The notes under the pieces: generated by a model
What the model saw: only the letters and a program-made list of their open reading frames with translations
What the model was told of the DNA's origin: nothing
The model's database searches: none
Shown: one piece after another, positions 32,715 to 40,628 of the stretch
Numbering within the stretch: the first letter of the stretch is position 1
Layout of the letters: every line of letters begins with the position of its first letter
Program-made: the position numbers and the translations under genes
Assembly: GCF_017301735.1 (NCBI RefSeq)
Contig: NZ_CP071090.1
Location: 10,034,001 to 10,098,000, forward strand
DNA from: Pyxidicoccus parkwaysis
Lineage (GTDB): Bacteria > Myxococcota > Myxococcia > Myxococcales > Myxococcaceae
Direction: 5' to 3'
Length of the DNA: 64,000 nt

Positions 32715-34796
32715 TCACTTTCCTTCCACCCCGCGCGCCAGAGGCTTTCCAGGCCCGGCGCGCGGCGGCAGGTCTTCCAGCCCGGCGCGCGGCGGCGCGT
32801 TTCCGAGCCCGCCGCGCGGGGGCGCGCATTCCACCAGAGCGCGCACGGTGCCCGGCTCGAAGGGCTTCTCGATTCGCGGCAGCGGCACCGTCTGCAGGAA
32901 GGAACGGGCGCGCTCGGTGAAGCCGCCGCCCGTCATGAAGACGAAGCGCGACAGCAGCTCCGGCTGACGGCGGCCCAGCTCCGCGTACAGGTCCATCCCC
33001 GTCACCTCGCCCATCATCAAGTCGCAGAAGATGCGGTCGAAGGCCTCGTCGCGCGCCAGCAGGTCCAATGCCTCGCGGCCGCTGTGCACCAGCACCACCT
33101 CGTGACGGCCACCGAGCACGCGCCGCAGCACCGCGGCCACCTGCGGCTCGTCGTCCACCACCAGCACGCGGCGGGGCTCGCCGTCCTTCTCTGGAGCGAC
33201 TTCCGCACTGGCGGGCCGCGCGTCCTCGTACGTGGTGGGCAGGCGCACGCGGAAGGTGCTGCCGCCGCCGGGCGTGCTGGTGGCCGTGAGCTCACCGCGC
33301 ATGCTGCGCACCAGCCCCAGCGCGGTGGACAGGCCCAGGCCGGTGCCGCTGCCCACGGGGCGCGTGGTGAAGAAGGGCTCGAAGACGCGCTCCAGCACCT
33401 CGGGCGCCATGCCGTGGCCGGTGTCCGTCACCTCCACCACCACCCACGCGCCCTCGGCGCGCGAGGTGAGGATGATGCGGTGGCGCTCGGCGTCTCCCTC
33501 CGGAAGGGCGTGCGAGGCATTGACGAGCAGCTGGAGGAACACCTGCCCCAGCCGCGCCTCGTGCGCCATGACGGTGGGCACGGTGGCGTAGTGCCGCTCC
33601 ACCTGCGCCCGGTAGCGCAGGTGCGGCATGGCCATGGACAGGCTGAACTCCAGCGCCCCGTGCACGTCCACCGGGGACAGGTGCGGCTCGTCCGCGCGGG
33701 CGAAGGTCTGCAGGTCCCTCACGGTGACGCGGATGCGCTCCGCGCCCTCGCGGGCCTCGCGCAGCGCGTCCAGCGCCTCGCTCAGCGCCTCGGTGTCACC
33801 AGGGTTCTGGGCGAGCATCTCGAGCTGCTCCACCGCGAACTGGATGTTGCCGGTGACGTAGGAGAGCGGGTTGTTGATTTCGTGGCTGACGCCCGCCGCG
33901 AGCTGGCCGGCCATGGCCAGCTTCTCCGTGCGCACGAGCCGCTCCCGCGCGGCCACCAGCTCCTCGGTGCGCTGCTGCACGAGCGCCTCGGCCTCCAGGC
34001 GGCCCGAGTGCTCGCGGGCGAGCAGCATGTCGCGCTCGGCCTCCAGGTGCTTCTTGCCGGTGATGTCGGTGCCGAAGACGGACAGGTTGCCGTTGGAGCA
34101 CCAGGCGTGCACCTCGTGCCAGCGGTGAGGGGAGACGCGCACCTCGAACGTGGTGGACGCGCCGTCGGTGGCCACGCGGCGCAGCTCGCGCTCCATGCGG
34201 GTGCCGAGCAATTCCGGGCACGCCTCCCACAGCACGCGGCGGAAGAGCTGCTCCTGCGTGCGCCCGCTGATGGCGGCGGCCTGGTGATTCACGTAGGTGA
34301 CGCGCCAGTCCGCGTCCACGGTGAAGAAGGCGTCCGGCGTGCCCTCGAGCACGTCGCGCACCCAGGCCAGCGTGTCGCGCACCCCCTCTTCCACGCGCAG
34401 GGCGCTGGTGACGTCGCGCAGGCGCAAGAGCACGCCGTCGCGCAGCGGCACGGCGGTGCCCTGCAGCCACGCCTCGCCCTCCGGGAAGCTGTCCGCGGCG
34501 GGGCGGCCCGTCTCCACCACCTCGCGCAGCACGTCCACCCGTCCGCCGAGGCCGTCGTCCGCGGACACCTCGCGCAGCCGGCGCCCGCGCAGCGTCTCCG
34601 GAGAGCAGCCCAGCGCGCGCGCCGCGGCGGGGTTGGCCCATATCCATTCAAAGTCGGTGATGCGGCCCGAGCCGTCGCGCACGGCGCGCAGCACCATGCA
34701 GCCCTCGGGCTGGTGGCGCTCCGCCTCCTCGAGCGCCGACAGCAGCACGTCCGAGCCCGGAGAATGAATCCTGGGGGATGTGTCTGTCTCCGACAT
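32715..34796 (-). CDS. PAS-PAS histidine kinase with C-terminal receiver
   Basis: A 693-residue cytoplasmic hybrid kinase. Order: PAS (about 24-140), PAS (150-260, FFTVDADWRVTYVNHQAAAI), coiled coil, phosphotransfer domain (H305 in AAGVSHEINNPLSYV), ATPase domain (TDTGHGMAPEV, GTGLGLSTALG), receiver (540-655; DDE, D592 in FCDLMMGEVTG, K in IEKPF), and a short tail of three 9-residue repeats (PPRGGLGNA, PPRAGLEDL, PPRAGPGKP). The ATG at 34796 is supported by GGGAG; an upstream in-frame start would add 25 poor residues. It probably feeds an unlinked phosphotransferase or regulator. Confidence 0.9.
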   Translation of the reverse strand: MSETDTSPRIHSPGSDVLLSALEEAERHQPEGCMVLRAVRDGSGRITDFEWIWANPAAARALGCSPETLRGRRLREVSADDGLGGRVDVLREVVETGRPAADSFPEGEAWLQGTAVPLRDGVLLRLRDVTSALRVEEGVRDTLAWVRDVLEGTPDAFFTVDADWRVTYVNHQAAAISGRTQEQLFRRVLWEACPELLGTRMERELRRVATDGASTTFEVRVSPHRWHEVHAWCSNGNLSVFGTDITGKKHLEAERDMLLAREHSGRLEAEALVQQRTEELVAARERLVRTEKLAMAGQLAAGVSHEINNPLSYVTGNIQFAVEQLEMLAQNPGDTEALSEALDALREAREGAERIRVTVRDLQTFARADEPHLSPVDVHGALEFSLSMAMPHLRYRAQVERHYATVPTVMAHEARLGQVFLQLLVNASHALPEGDAERHRIILTSRAEGAWVVVEVTDTGHGMAPEVLERVFEPFFTTRPVGSGTGLGLSTALGLVRSMRGELTATSTPGGGSTFRVRLPTTYEDARPASAEVAPEKDGEPRRVLVVDDEPQVAAVLRRVLGGRHEVVLVHSGREALDLLARDEAFDRIFCDLMMGEVTGMDLYAELGRRQPELLSRFVFMTGGGFTERARSFLQTVPLPRIEKPFEPGTVRALVECAPPRGGLGNAPPRAGLEDLPPRAGPGKPLARGVEGK

Positions 34797-35169
34797 GCGC
34801 CGCCAACTCCCGACCACGCGCGCCCGGAGGCCAGCGTCCAGAAACAGCAGGGGTTCCCCGTATGTCGCCACGAACGGGCGGCTTTCTCAAGCGGCCCCCG
34901 GAGTTGGTTGCCAGCTGACAGCCACACCGCTGTGCCACACGAAACCACTCAACCCCGTGAATCGTCCGGGCTTGACGACCTCCGGGGTTGTCTCGCGCGG
35001 GCGGCGGTTCGTCCGCGACGCCTCCACCGTCCGGAGCGAGGCACGGTGTACCGGGTGGCCACGGCGGCGCGAGCCCTCACGTCCCCCGCTCCGGTGTGTC
35101 GGACAGCGACATCGGCGCACGCTCGAGCCCCCGTCGGCGCGGACGGCGGACTAGGGTTCGGCCCCCGAC
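34797..35169. other. Divergent intergenic region, no gene
   Basis: 373 bp between the hybrid kinase and the epimerase. It contains a perfect 8-bp dyad CAACCCCG (34950-34957) / CGGGGTTG (34983-34990) flanking TTGACG (34972-34977), which could be a -35 element under control of a dimeric regulator. No ribosome-binding site precedes the epimerase ATG. Nothing else is recognisable. Confidence 0.4.
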
Positions 35170-36249
35170 ATGAAGACTCCCACCCTCATCACCGCCGTCT
35201 CCTTCGAGCCGCTGCACCTGCCCCTCACCGAGCCCTTCGCCATCGCCACCGGGGCGCAGCACGCCGCGGAGAACGTGCTGGTGCGCCTGACGCTGGCGGA
35301 CGGCACGATGGGCCTGGGCGAGGCCGCGCCCTTCACCGCCGTCAGCGGCGAGACGCAGGGCAGCACGCTGGCCGCGCTGGAGACGGTGCGCGCGGGACTC
35401 CTCGGCAGGGACGTGCGGGCGTGGCGGCCGGTGTCGGAGTGGCTGGGTGACTCGCTGGCGCTGGCGCCCGCGGCCCGGGCCGGCGTGGAGATGGCGCTGC
35501 TGGACGCGCTGGCGCGGCACCACCGCGTGCCGCTGTACGTGCTGCTCGGCGGCGCGGGGACGGCGCTGGAAATCGACATGACGGTGACGGCCGGTGACGT
35601 GCCGCACGCGCGCGCGTCCGCGAAGGCCATCCTCGCGCGAGGCATCTCCACGCTGAAGGTGAAGGTGGGGGCGCTGTCTCCGGACGAGGACGCGGCGCGC
35701 ATGGTGGCCATCCACGAGGTGGCGCCCCGCGCCCGGCTCTTCGCGGACGCGAATGGCGGCTACGACGTGGGCGAGGCGCTGGCCTTCCTGAAGGAACTGG
35801 AGCGCGCGGACGTGCCGCTGTCCCTCTTCGAGCAGCCGGTGGCCGCGTCGGACTTCGCGGGCATGGCGGAGGTATCGAAGCGCTCGAAGGTGCGGGTGTG
35901 CGCGGACGAGTCGGCGCGCTCGGCGAAGGACGTGCTGCGGCTCATCCGCGAGGGCGCCGCGCACGGCATCAACATCAAGACGATGAAGTGCGGCGTGGTG
36001 GAGGCGCTGACCATGTGGAGCCTCGCGCGCGCGGCGGGCATGGAGCTGATGGTGGGCGGCATGGTGGAGAGCGTGCTGGCCATGACCGCCTCCGCGCACC
36101 TCGCCGCGGGCCTCGGAGGCTTCACCTACGCGGACCTGGACACGCCGCTGTTCATCGCCAGCCACCCATTCCAGGGCGGCGCGCGCTACGACGGCGCGAA
36201 GCTGGAGCTGGACGCGGACGCGCCGGGCCACGGTGTCACGCTGGCCTGA
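35170..36249 (+). CDS. Dipeptide epimerase (enolase superfamily)
   Basis: A 359-residue member of the muconate-lactonizing-enzyme subgroup, most like L-Ala-D/L-Glu epimerases, which interconvert cell-wall-derived dipeptides. Motifs: the Lys pair STLKVKVG, metal ligands in FADANGGY, LFEQPV and VCADES, the opposite-face lysine NIKTMKCG, and the DxD motif FTYADLDTPLF, which binds the dipeptide amino group. It would recycle murein peptides, possibly from prey. Start ATG 35170. The gene overlaps the convergent lysR gene by 14 bp at its 3' end. Confidence 0.9.
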   Translation: MKTPTLITAVSFEPLHLPLTEPFAIATGAQHAAENVLVRLTLADGTMGLGEAAPFTAVSGETQGSTLAALETVRAGLLGRDVRAWRPVSEWLGDSLALAPAARAGVEMALLDALARHHRVPLYVLLGGAGTALEIDMTVTAGDVPHARASAKAILARGISTLKVKVGALSPDEDAARMVAIHEVAPRARLFADANGGYDVGEALAFLKELERADVPLSLFEQPVAASDFAGMAEVSKRSKVRVCADESARSAKDVLRLIREGAAHGINIKTMKCGVVEALTMWSLARAAGMELMVGGMVESVLAMTASAHLAAGLGGFTYADLDTPLFIASHPFQGGARYDGAKLELDADAPGHGVTLA

Positions 36250-37159
36250 GAAGCCGGTCGAACGCCCGCTCGCAGGACACGAGGTGCTGGGCCAGGAAGT
36301 CACGCAGCAACGCCACGCGCTTGGGCAGGTGCCGCGACGCATGCACGAGCGACTGCAATGCGCCCGTCGCCGTGTACTTCGGAAGCACGCTCTGCATGGG
36401 CGTGCTCGACGCGGAGATGCACGAGAGGAGCTGCTCGGGCAGCAGGCCGATGCCATGTCCCCCCGCCACCGCCTCGAACACGAACTGCACGCTGTCTCCG
36501 CTCAGCGGCCCCTGGACCTTGATGCTCTCCGTGCCGCGCGGACCGGTGAGCTCCCACGTCGTGTGGCCGGCGTTCCCCCGGTACAGCACCGCCTCGTGGC
36601 GAGCCAGGTCGGCCACCGTGCGAGGTATGCCACGCCGCTCCAGGTACGCAGCCGAGGCATACAGCCGGTGCACGCTCACCCCGAGCTTCTTCACGATGAG
36701 GTCCGAGTCCTGGAGCGGGCCGGCGACGATGGCGATGTCCACCTGCCCACCCACCAACTCCGCGCCGCGCGCCGTGGTGATGACGTCGACGTGAATCCGA
36801 GGGTGCTGGCGGACGAACTCGCCCAGCAGGACGGCGAGCTTGCCCCCCAGCTCGGGAGGCGCGGCGACGCGCACCACGCCGCTCGGCTCGCGAGCAGCCT
36901 CGCCCGCCAGCAGGGTCGCCTCGTCGAGCCCGGCCACCGCCTCGCGAGCCCGCTCGTAGTACGCGCGGCCGGCGTCGGTGAGGGCAATCTTCCGCGTCGT
37001 GCGCTCCAACAGCACGATGCCGAGGTCCTCCTCCAGCTTCGCGACGCTGCGGCTCACCGAGGAGGTGGGGAGTTGGAGGCGCGTCGCGGCGGCGGTGAAG
37101 GAGCCGGCCTCGACGACGCGGAGGAAGGTGGTGACGCGGTTCAGGTCCATTGCTCCCAT
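36236..37159 (-). CDS. LysR-family transcriptional regulator
   Basis: A 307-residue LysR regulator. The N-terminal winged helix-turn-helix is standard (LNRVTTFLRVVEAGSFTAAATRL, shown in part by TRLQLPTSSVSRSVAKLEED). A periplasmic-binding-protein-like effector domain follows (about 90-300, VRVAAPPELGGKL, VDIAIVAG). It is divergent from a DoxX-type membrane protein across 87 bp, the usual LysR-target arrangement, and it overlaps the epimerase gene end. The start is 37159 or the ATG at 37150; a -10-like TATTAT at 37164-37169 favours the latter. Confidence 0.92.
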   Translation of the reverse strand: MGAMDLNRVTTFLRVVEAGSFTAAATRLQLPTSSVSRSVAKLEEDLGIVLLERTTRKIALTDAGRAYYERAREAVAGLDEATLLAGEAAREPSGVVRVAAPPELGGKLAVLLGEFVRQHPRIHVDVITTARGAELVGGQVDIAIVAGPLQDSDLIVKKLGVSVHRLYASAAYLERRGIPRTVADLARHEAVLYRGNAGHTTWELTGPRGTESIKVQGPLSGDSVQFVFEAVAGGHGIGLLPEQLLSCISASSTPMQSVLPKYTATGALQSLVHASRHLPKRVALLRDFLAQHLVSCERAFDRLLRPA

Positions 37160-37163
37160 AGCA

Positions 37164-37193
37164 ATAATACGTTGCCGGCTGGCGCACTAGTGC
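37164..37193. promoter_or_regulatory. lysR promoter -10 and palindromic operator candidate
   Basis: On the minus strand TATTAT (37164-37169) is one mismatch from the -10 consensus. The perfect 10-bp palindrome GCACTAGTGC (37184-37193) lies where the -35 element would be. This fits autorepression by LysR and control of the divergent doxX gene. Confidence 0.4.
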
Positions 37194-37246
37194 CGCTGGG
37201 GGCAGGCCGTTAGCCTCGGGCCAAGAACTTCACAGGAGCGTTTCCG

Positions 37247-37693
37247 ATGTCTCTCGTCGCCAAGTGGGGCCCCCGCGTCGCTCGCACGCTGCTCGGCCTG
37301 GTGTTCTTCGTGTTCGGCCTCAACTTCTTCCTGAACTTCCTGCCGCCGCAGCCTCCGCCTCCCAAGGAGGCGCTCCCGTTCATCGAGGGGCTCATGGCGA
37401 GCGGCTTCGTCTTCCCGCTCATCAAGGCCATTGAAATCGCCGCCGGGCTCGCGCTGCTGTCGAACCGGTTCGTCCCGCTGGCGCTGACGCTGCTCGCGCC
37501 CATCATCATCAGCATCTCGGGCTTCCACTTCCTGCTCGCGCCGTCGTACGCGCTGCCCGTCATCCTGCTCGCGCTGGAGCTGTACCTCGCGTGGAGCTAC
37601 CGCGCGGCCTTCGCGCCGATGCTGCGCGCCCGCGTGGAACCCGCCGCCTCGGCCGAGCACGCTCCGGCCGGACAGCCGGTGGCGGCTCGCTGA
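37247..37693 (+). CDS. DoxX-family membrane protein
   Basis: A 148-residue protein with four predicted membrane segments: ARTLLGLVFFVFGLNFFL, LIKAIEIAAGLALLS, FVPLALTLLAPIIISISGF and LPVILLALELYLAW. The pattern and size fit the DoxX/DoxD-like family, small membrane proteins linked to quinone or thiol redox but with poorly defined function. The ATG follows CAGGAGCG. It is divergent from the LysR regulator, which probably controls it. Confidence 0.8.
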   Translation: MSLVAKWGPRVARTLLGLVFFVFGLNFFLNFLPPQPPPPKEALPFIEGLMASGFVFPLIKAIEIAAGLALLSNRFVPLALTLLAPIIISISGFHFLLAPSYALPVILLALELYLAWSYRAAFAPMLRARVEPAASAEHAPAGQPVAAR

Positions 37694-37736
37694 GTCGCGG
37701 TACCCAAGCGCGGCCCGGAGCGGTGGACCGGCCGCG

Positions 37737-38213
37737 CTACGAGCGCAGGATGAGGAGGAACTCCTCTGTCTCCGCGCCCCTCGCGTTGGCGAAGCCCTTG
37801 TCCTCACCGATGACGACGAACCCGCACTTCTCCAACACGCGACGGGACCCGAGGTTGTCCTTCGCGGCCCGAGCATGCAGCGGGCGCGTCTTCTCGTGCG
37901 TGAGGAACACGGAGAGTGCCCGGGTGGCGAGCCCCCGCCCCCAGTAGCTCCGGCCCAGCCAGTAGGTGACCTCGCGCTGACCGTCCATCACGAAGCTCGA
38001 GACGTGGCCCGCCACCTGGCCGTCCACGACGATGGTCTTGTTGAGGTTGCTCGCGTTACCGAGGTTGCGCGCCCAGTGCGCCTGGAAGGCCGCGCGGTCC
38101 GTCGGGTCCTTCGAGGTGAAGGCGGCCATGTGACGCGCGTCCGCGTCGAGCTGCTGCTCGAAGAAGACGGGGAAATCCGCATCGGTCATGTCCCGCAGCA
38201 CGAGGTCGGTCAT
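37737..38213 (-). CDS. GNAT N-acetyltransferase
   Basis: A 158-residue GNAT enzyme. It begins VLRDMTDADFPVFFEQQ. The acetyl-CoA loop is SYWGRGLATRAL, preceded by VTYWLGR, and the C-terminal NLGSRRVLEKCGFVVIGED is typical of RimJ-like acetyltransferases. Substrate unknown. The ATG at 38213 is used because the upstream frame is not protein-like; AAGG precedes it. It converges with the doxX gene and is divergent from the small zinc-ribbon protein. Confidence 0.87.
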   Translation of the reverse strand: MTDLVLRDMTDADFPVFFEQQLDADARHMAAFTSKDPTDRAAFQAHWARNLGNASNLNKTIVVDGQVAGHVSSFVMDGQREVTYWLGRSYWGRGLATRALSVFLTHEKTRPLHARAAKDNLGSRRVLEKCGFVVIGEDKGFANARGAETEEFLLILRS

Positions 38214-38272
38214 GACGGCCTTGATACCATCGGGCCTCCCGCTCGGACCAGGAGCCGAAGTACGCTGTGCCC

Positions 38273-38641
38273 ATGACCCTGGCTGTATGCGTCCGTTGCG
38301 GCGAGTCGAAGGTAGGGGCATTCACGCCGTGTGCCCGCTGTGGTCTGGACCCCGCCGCGCACGGCACCGACAAGGAGTTGCAGGCGAAGAGCCTCCTGCT
38401 CTCGGACCGCTTCTTCCCCGGAGGCGAGCTGGAGGCCATGGGGCAGAGAATCCGCGCCGGACAGGGCGTGGACTTCGACTCCGCGAAGCTCGCCGAGCTG
38501 CTGGAGGAACTGAAGACACAGAAGCTGCCCGTCGTCTCGAAGGCGTCTCCCGGGTGCACCGTCGTCGGCCTGGTGTTGCTGGGCGGGGCGCTCCTGTTCG
38601 TCGCGGGCGTGCTGTGGATGTGGCGCTCCTACGGCAGATGA
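38273..38641 (+). CDS. Small zinc-ribbon protein with C-terminal membrane anchor
   Basis: A 122-residue hypothetical protein. The N terminus carries two CxxC knuckles (CVRCGESK and CARCGLD), a likely zinc ribbon. A charged helical middle follows, with ELEAMGQRIRAGQGVDF and a leucine-rich ELLEELK. One C-terminal transmembrane segment (GCTVVGLVLLGGALLFVAGV) is followed by a short basic tail. It is therefore a tail-anchored inner-membrane protein facing the cytoplasm. The ATG at 38273 or the GTG two codons earlier may be the start. Function unknown; its stop lies 1 bp from the convergent S41 peptidase gene. Confidence 0.75.
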   Translation: MTLAVCVRCGESKVGAFTPCARCGLDPAAHGTDKELQAKSLLLSDRFFPGGELEAMGQRIRAGQGVDFDSAKLAELLEELKTQKLPVVSKASPGCTVVGLVLLGGALLFVAGVLWMWRSYGR

Positions 38642-38642
38642 G

Positions 38643-39824
38643 TCAGCGGCGGCCCACGGCGGACGCGGCCACCTCGAGCGCCTTGTCGAGCTGCGCGTCC
38701 TTCCCTTCCGAGTAGGGCAGCGAGTCCGGCACCTCCACGTCCACGTCGACGCCGGTGCCCTCCAGGCGCACGCCCTCCACCTCCACGTCCATGACGGCGA
38801 GGTAGAGCAGGTCTCCATTGGACAGGAGCAGCGGCGCGCCCGCGAGCACGGCGCCCGCGGTGCGCTGGCCCACGAGCGTGCCGCGCTTGTGCTTCTTGAA
38901 GGCGAAGGCAACCATCTCCTTCCCGCTGCGCGAGTTGCCATTGACGAGCAGCACCACCGGCTTGCGCCACGTCATCGAGCGGGTGTTGCGCTGGCCCTCG
39001 CGGTTGATGTCGGTGAAGAGCGGCACCAGCGGGTTGAAGAGGTTGAGGAAGTCGGGATTGCAGCCACCCCAGCCGTCGCGGAAGTCGATGACCAGGGCCT
39101 CGGCATTCGCGAAGGTGGAGGTGATTGCGTCCTGGAGCACGTCCTGGTGCTCGGGCCCCGCGCACGAGAAGAGGTGCTGGTACGCCACGCGCCGGCCGTT
39201 GCGCTCGACGATGCGCGAGCTGCCGCGCTGCACCTCCAGCCACTCGGCCTTGGGGTTCACCCTGCGCGGGGTGACGGTGAGCGAGAGGGGCGCGGCGCCG
39301 CGAGTGCGCTCCACGGAGATGCGCGTGGGCTTGCCGGCGCGGCCCTCGAAGGAGGCGCCGGAGACGAGCCTGTCTCCGCGCAGCAGGCCGGCGCGGGCGG
39401 CGGGACCTCCGGCGAAGACGTGGCGGACGAAGACGCCGTCGGGCCGCTCCACGAGGTCCGCGCCGATGCTGGTGTATTCGACGCGGGGGAATTTGAGGAC
39501 GTGCTGGAAGATGGCGGACAGGGCGGTGTGGCCCGCGCTGCCCTTCGCATAGAGGGCGCTGTGGGAGACGCCCAACTCGGCGAGGGCCTCGTTGGTGCGG
39601 CGGACGAAGTCCTCCTCGTTGGTGGCGGCGGCGCCGTAGCCCTGGTGTGTCGAGGCCCAGGCCTCGGCCTTCTTCGCGTCGAAGAAGCGGGTGCGGACGA
39701 AGCCCACCACCTCGTCGCCGGGCTTCACGTACGGCCCGGACGCGGCGAGAGCCGCCGTGGCGAGAAGTGAGCAGGCCCCCAGGGCCACCCAGCGGATTCC
39801 GGACACCGTGCGTGGAGCCCCCAT
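38643..39824 (-). CDS. S41-family (C-terminal-processing-type) peptidase
   Basis: A 393-residue exported peptidase. It has a signal peptide (WVALGACSLLATAALAASG), an N-terminal helical cap, a PDZ domain (about 125-195, GADLVERPDGVFVRHV, GPAARAGLLRGDRLV), and the S41 core with VIDFRDGWGGCN, then VVLLVNGNSRSGKEMVAFAF, which carries the nucleophile Ser, and a downstream GTLVGQRTAG. It would act on exported proteins. The ATG at 39824 follows GGAGGGGAGG. It is divergent from the LuxR-type regulator. Confidence 0.87.
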   Translation of the reverse strand: MGAPRTVSGIRWVALGACSLLATAALAASGPYVKPGDEVVGFVRTRFFDAKKAEAWASTHQGYGAAATNEEDFVRRTNEALAELGVSHSALYAKGSAGHTALSAIFQHVLKFPRVEYTSIGADLVERPDGVFVRHVFAGGPAARAGLLRGDRLVSGASFEGRAGKPTRISVERTRGAAPLSLTVTPRRVNPKAEWLEVQRGSSRIVERNGRRVAYQHLFSCAGPEHQDVLQDAITSTFANAEALVIDFRDGWGGCNPDFLNLFNPLVPLFTDINREGQRNTRSMTWRKPVVLLVNGNSRSGKEMVAFAFKKHKRGTLVGQRTAGAVLAGAPLLLSNGDLLYLAVMDVEVEGVRLEGTGVDVDVEVPDSLPYSEGKDAQLDKALEVAASAVGRR

Positions 39825-39950
39825 GCCGTGCCTCCCCTCCTTCAAACTTCTTCATGGAAGCGGCGCGCGCCGCCCGTGACGTCAGGAGGCTATCAGCGCG
39901 CGTGGCCCGCACGAGCGGAGACGCATGGCGCTGGTTAAGGAAGAACTCCC

Positions 39951-40595
39951 GTGTTGGACGCGCCCACCGCTCCCCTCCGCCTCGCCCTCGTCGCCGAGGA
40001 CCCGCTCGCCCGGGGTGCGCTCTCCCGCGCGCTGAGCGACCAGGGAGGCGAGCTGCTCATGGTGGCCTCGGGCACGCAGGCGGAGCTGGAGTCCGCCCCC
40101 GGTGACGCGCCGGACGTGGTGCTGTGGGACACGGGCCTGCGCCTCCCGGAGAACGACTCGCGCGTCGAAGTCCCGGACCTGGGTGCTCCGGTGCTCGCCC
40201 TGGTGGCGGACGAGGCGGCGGGGGAAGTCGCACTGACGGCCGGAGCCCGGGGACTGCTCTTCCGGGACGTGGGCCCGGCGCCGCTGGTGGCCGCGCTGCT
40301 CGCCGTGGCACGAGGACTCACCGTGTTCGACACGGCGCTTGCGGAGGTCCGCGCGGCGCCTCGGGCGAGCAGCACCGCCACCGCCACACCGGGCCCGGAC
40401 TCGCTCACACCGAGAGAGCGCGAGGTGCTCGCCCTGCTGGCGGAGGGCCTGTCCAACAAGGCCATCGCGGACCGGCTCTCCATCAGCGAGCACACGGCCA
40501 AGTTCCACGTCAACGCGGTGCTCGCCAAGCTCGGCGTGCAGCGCCGCACCGAGGCCGTCGTCCGCGCGGCGCGCATGGGCCTGGTCACCCTCTGA
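39951..40595 (+). CDS. LuxR/NarL-type regulator with degenerate receiver
   Basis: A 214-residue response-regulator-like protein. The N-terminal half has receiver topology and an aspartate in VVLWDTGLR, but the conserved lysine is Arg (GLLFRDVGP) and the Thr/Ser position is Ala (LALVAD). Phosphorylation-independent behaviour is therefore possible. The C-terminal HTH is a standard LuxR domain (LTPREREVLALLAEGLSNKA, then SISEHTAKFHVNAVLAKLGV). The GTG follows AGGAAG. It lies 33 bp upstream of the MoxR gene in the same direction and may be the first gene of that operon and its regulator. Confidence 0.85.
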   Translation: MLDAPTAPLRLALVAEDPLARGALSRALSDQGGELLMVASGTQAELESAPGDAPDVVLWDTGLRLPENDSRVEVPDLGAPVLALVADEAAGEVALTAGARGLLFRDVGPAPLVAALLAVARGLTVFDTALAEVRAAPRASSTATATPGPDSLTPREREVLALLAEGLSNKAIADRLSISEHTAKFHVNAVLAKLGVQRRTEAVVRAARMGLVTL

Positions 40596-40628
40596 CCGCC
40601 CCGCTCGCGTGCTACGCTCCCCCGTCGC

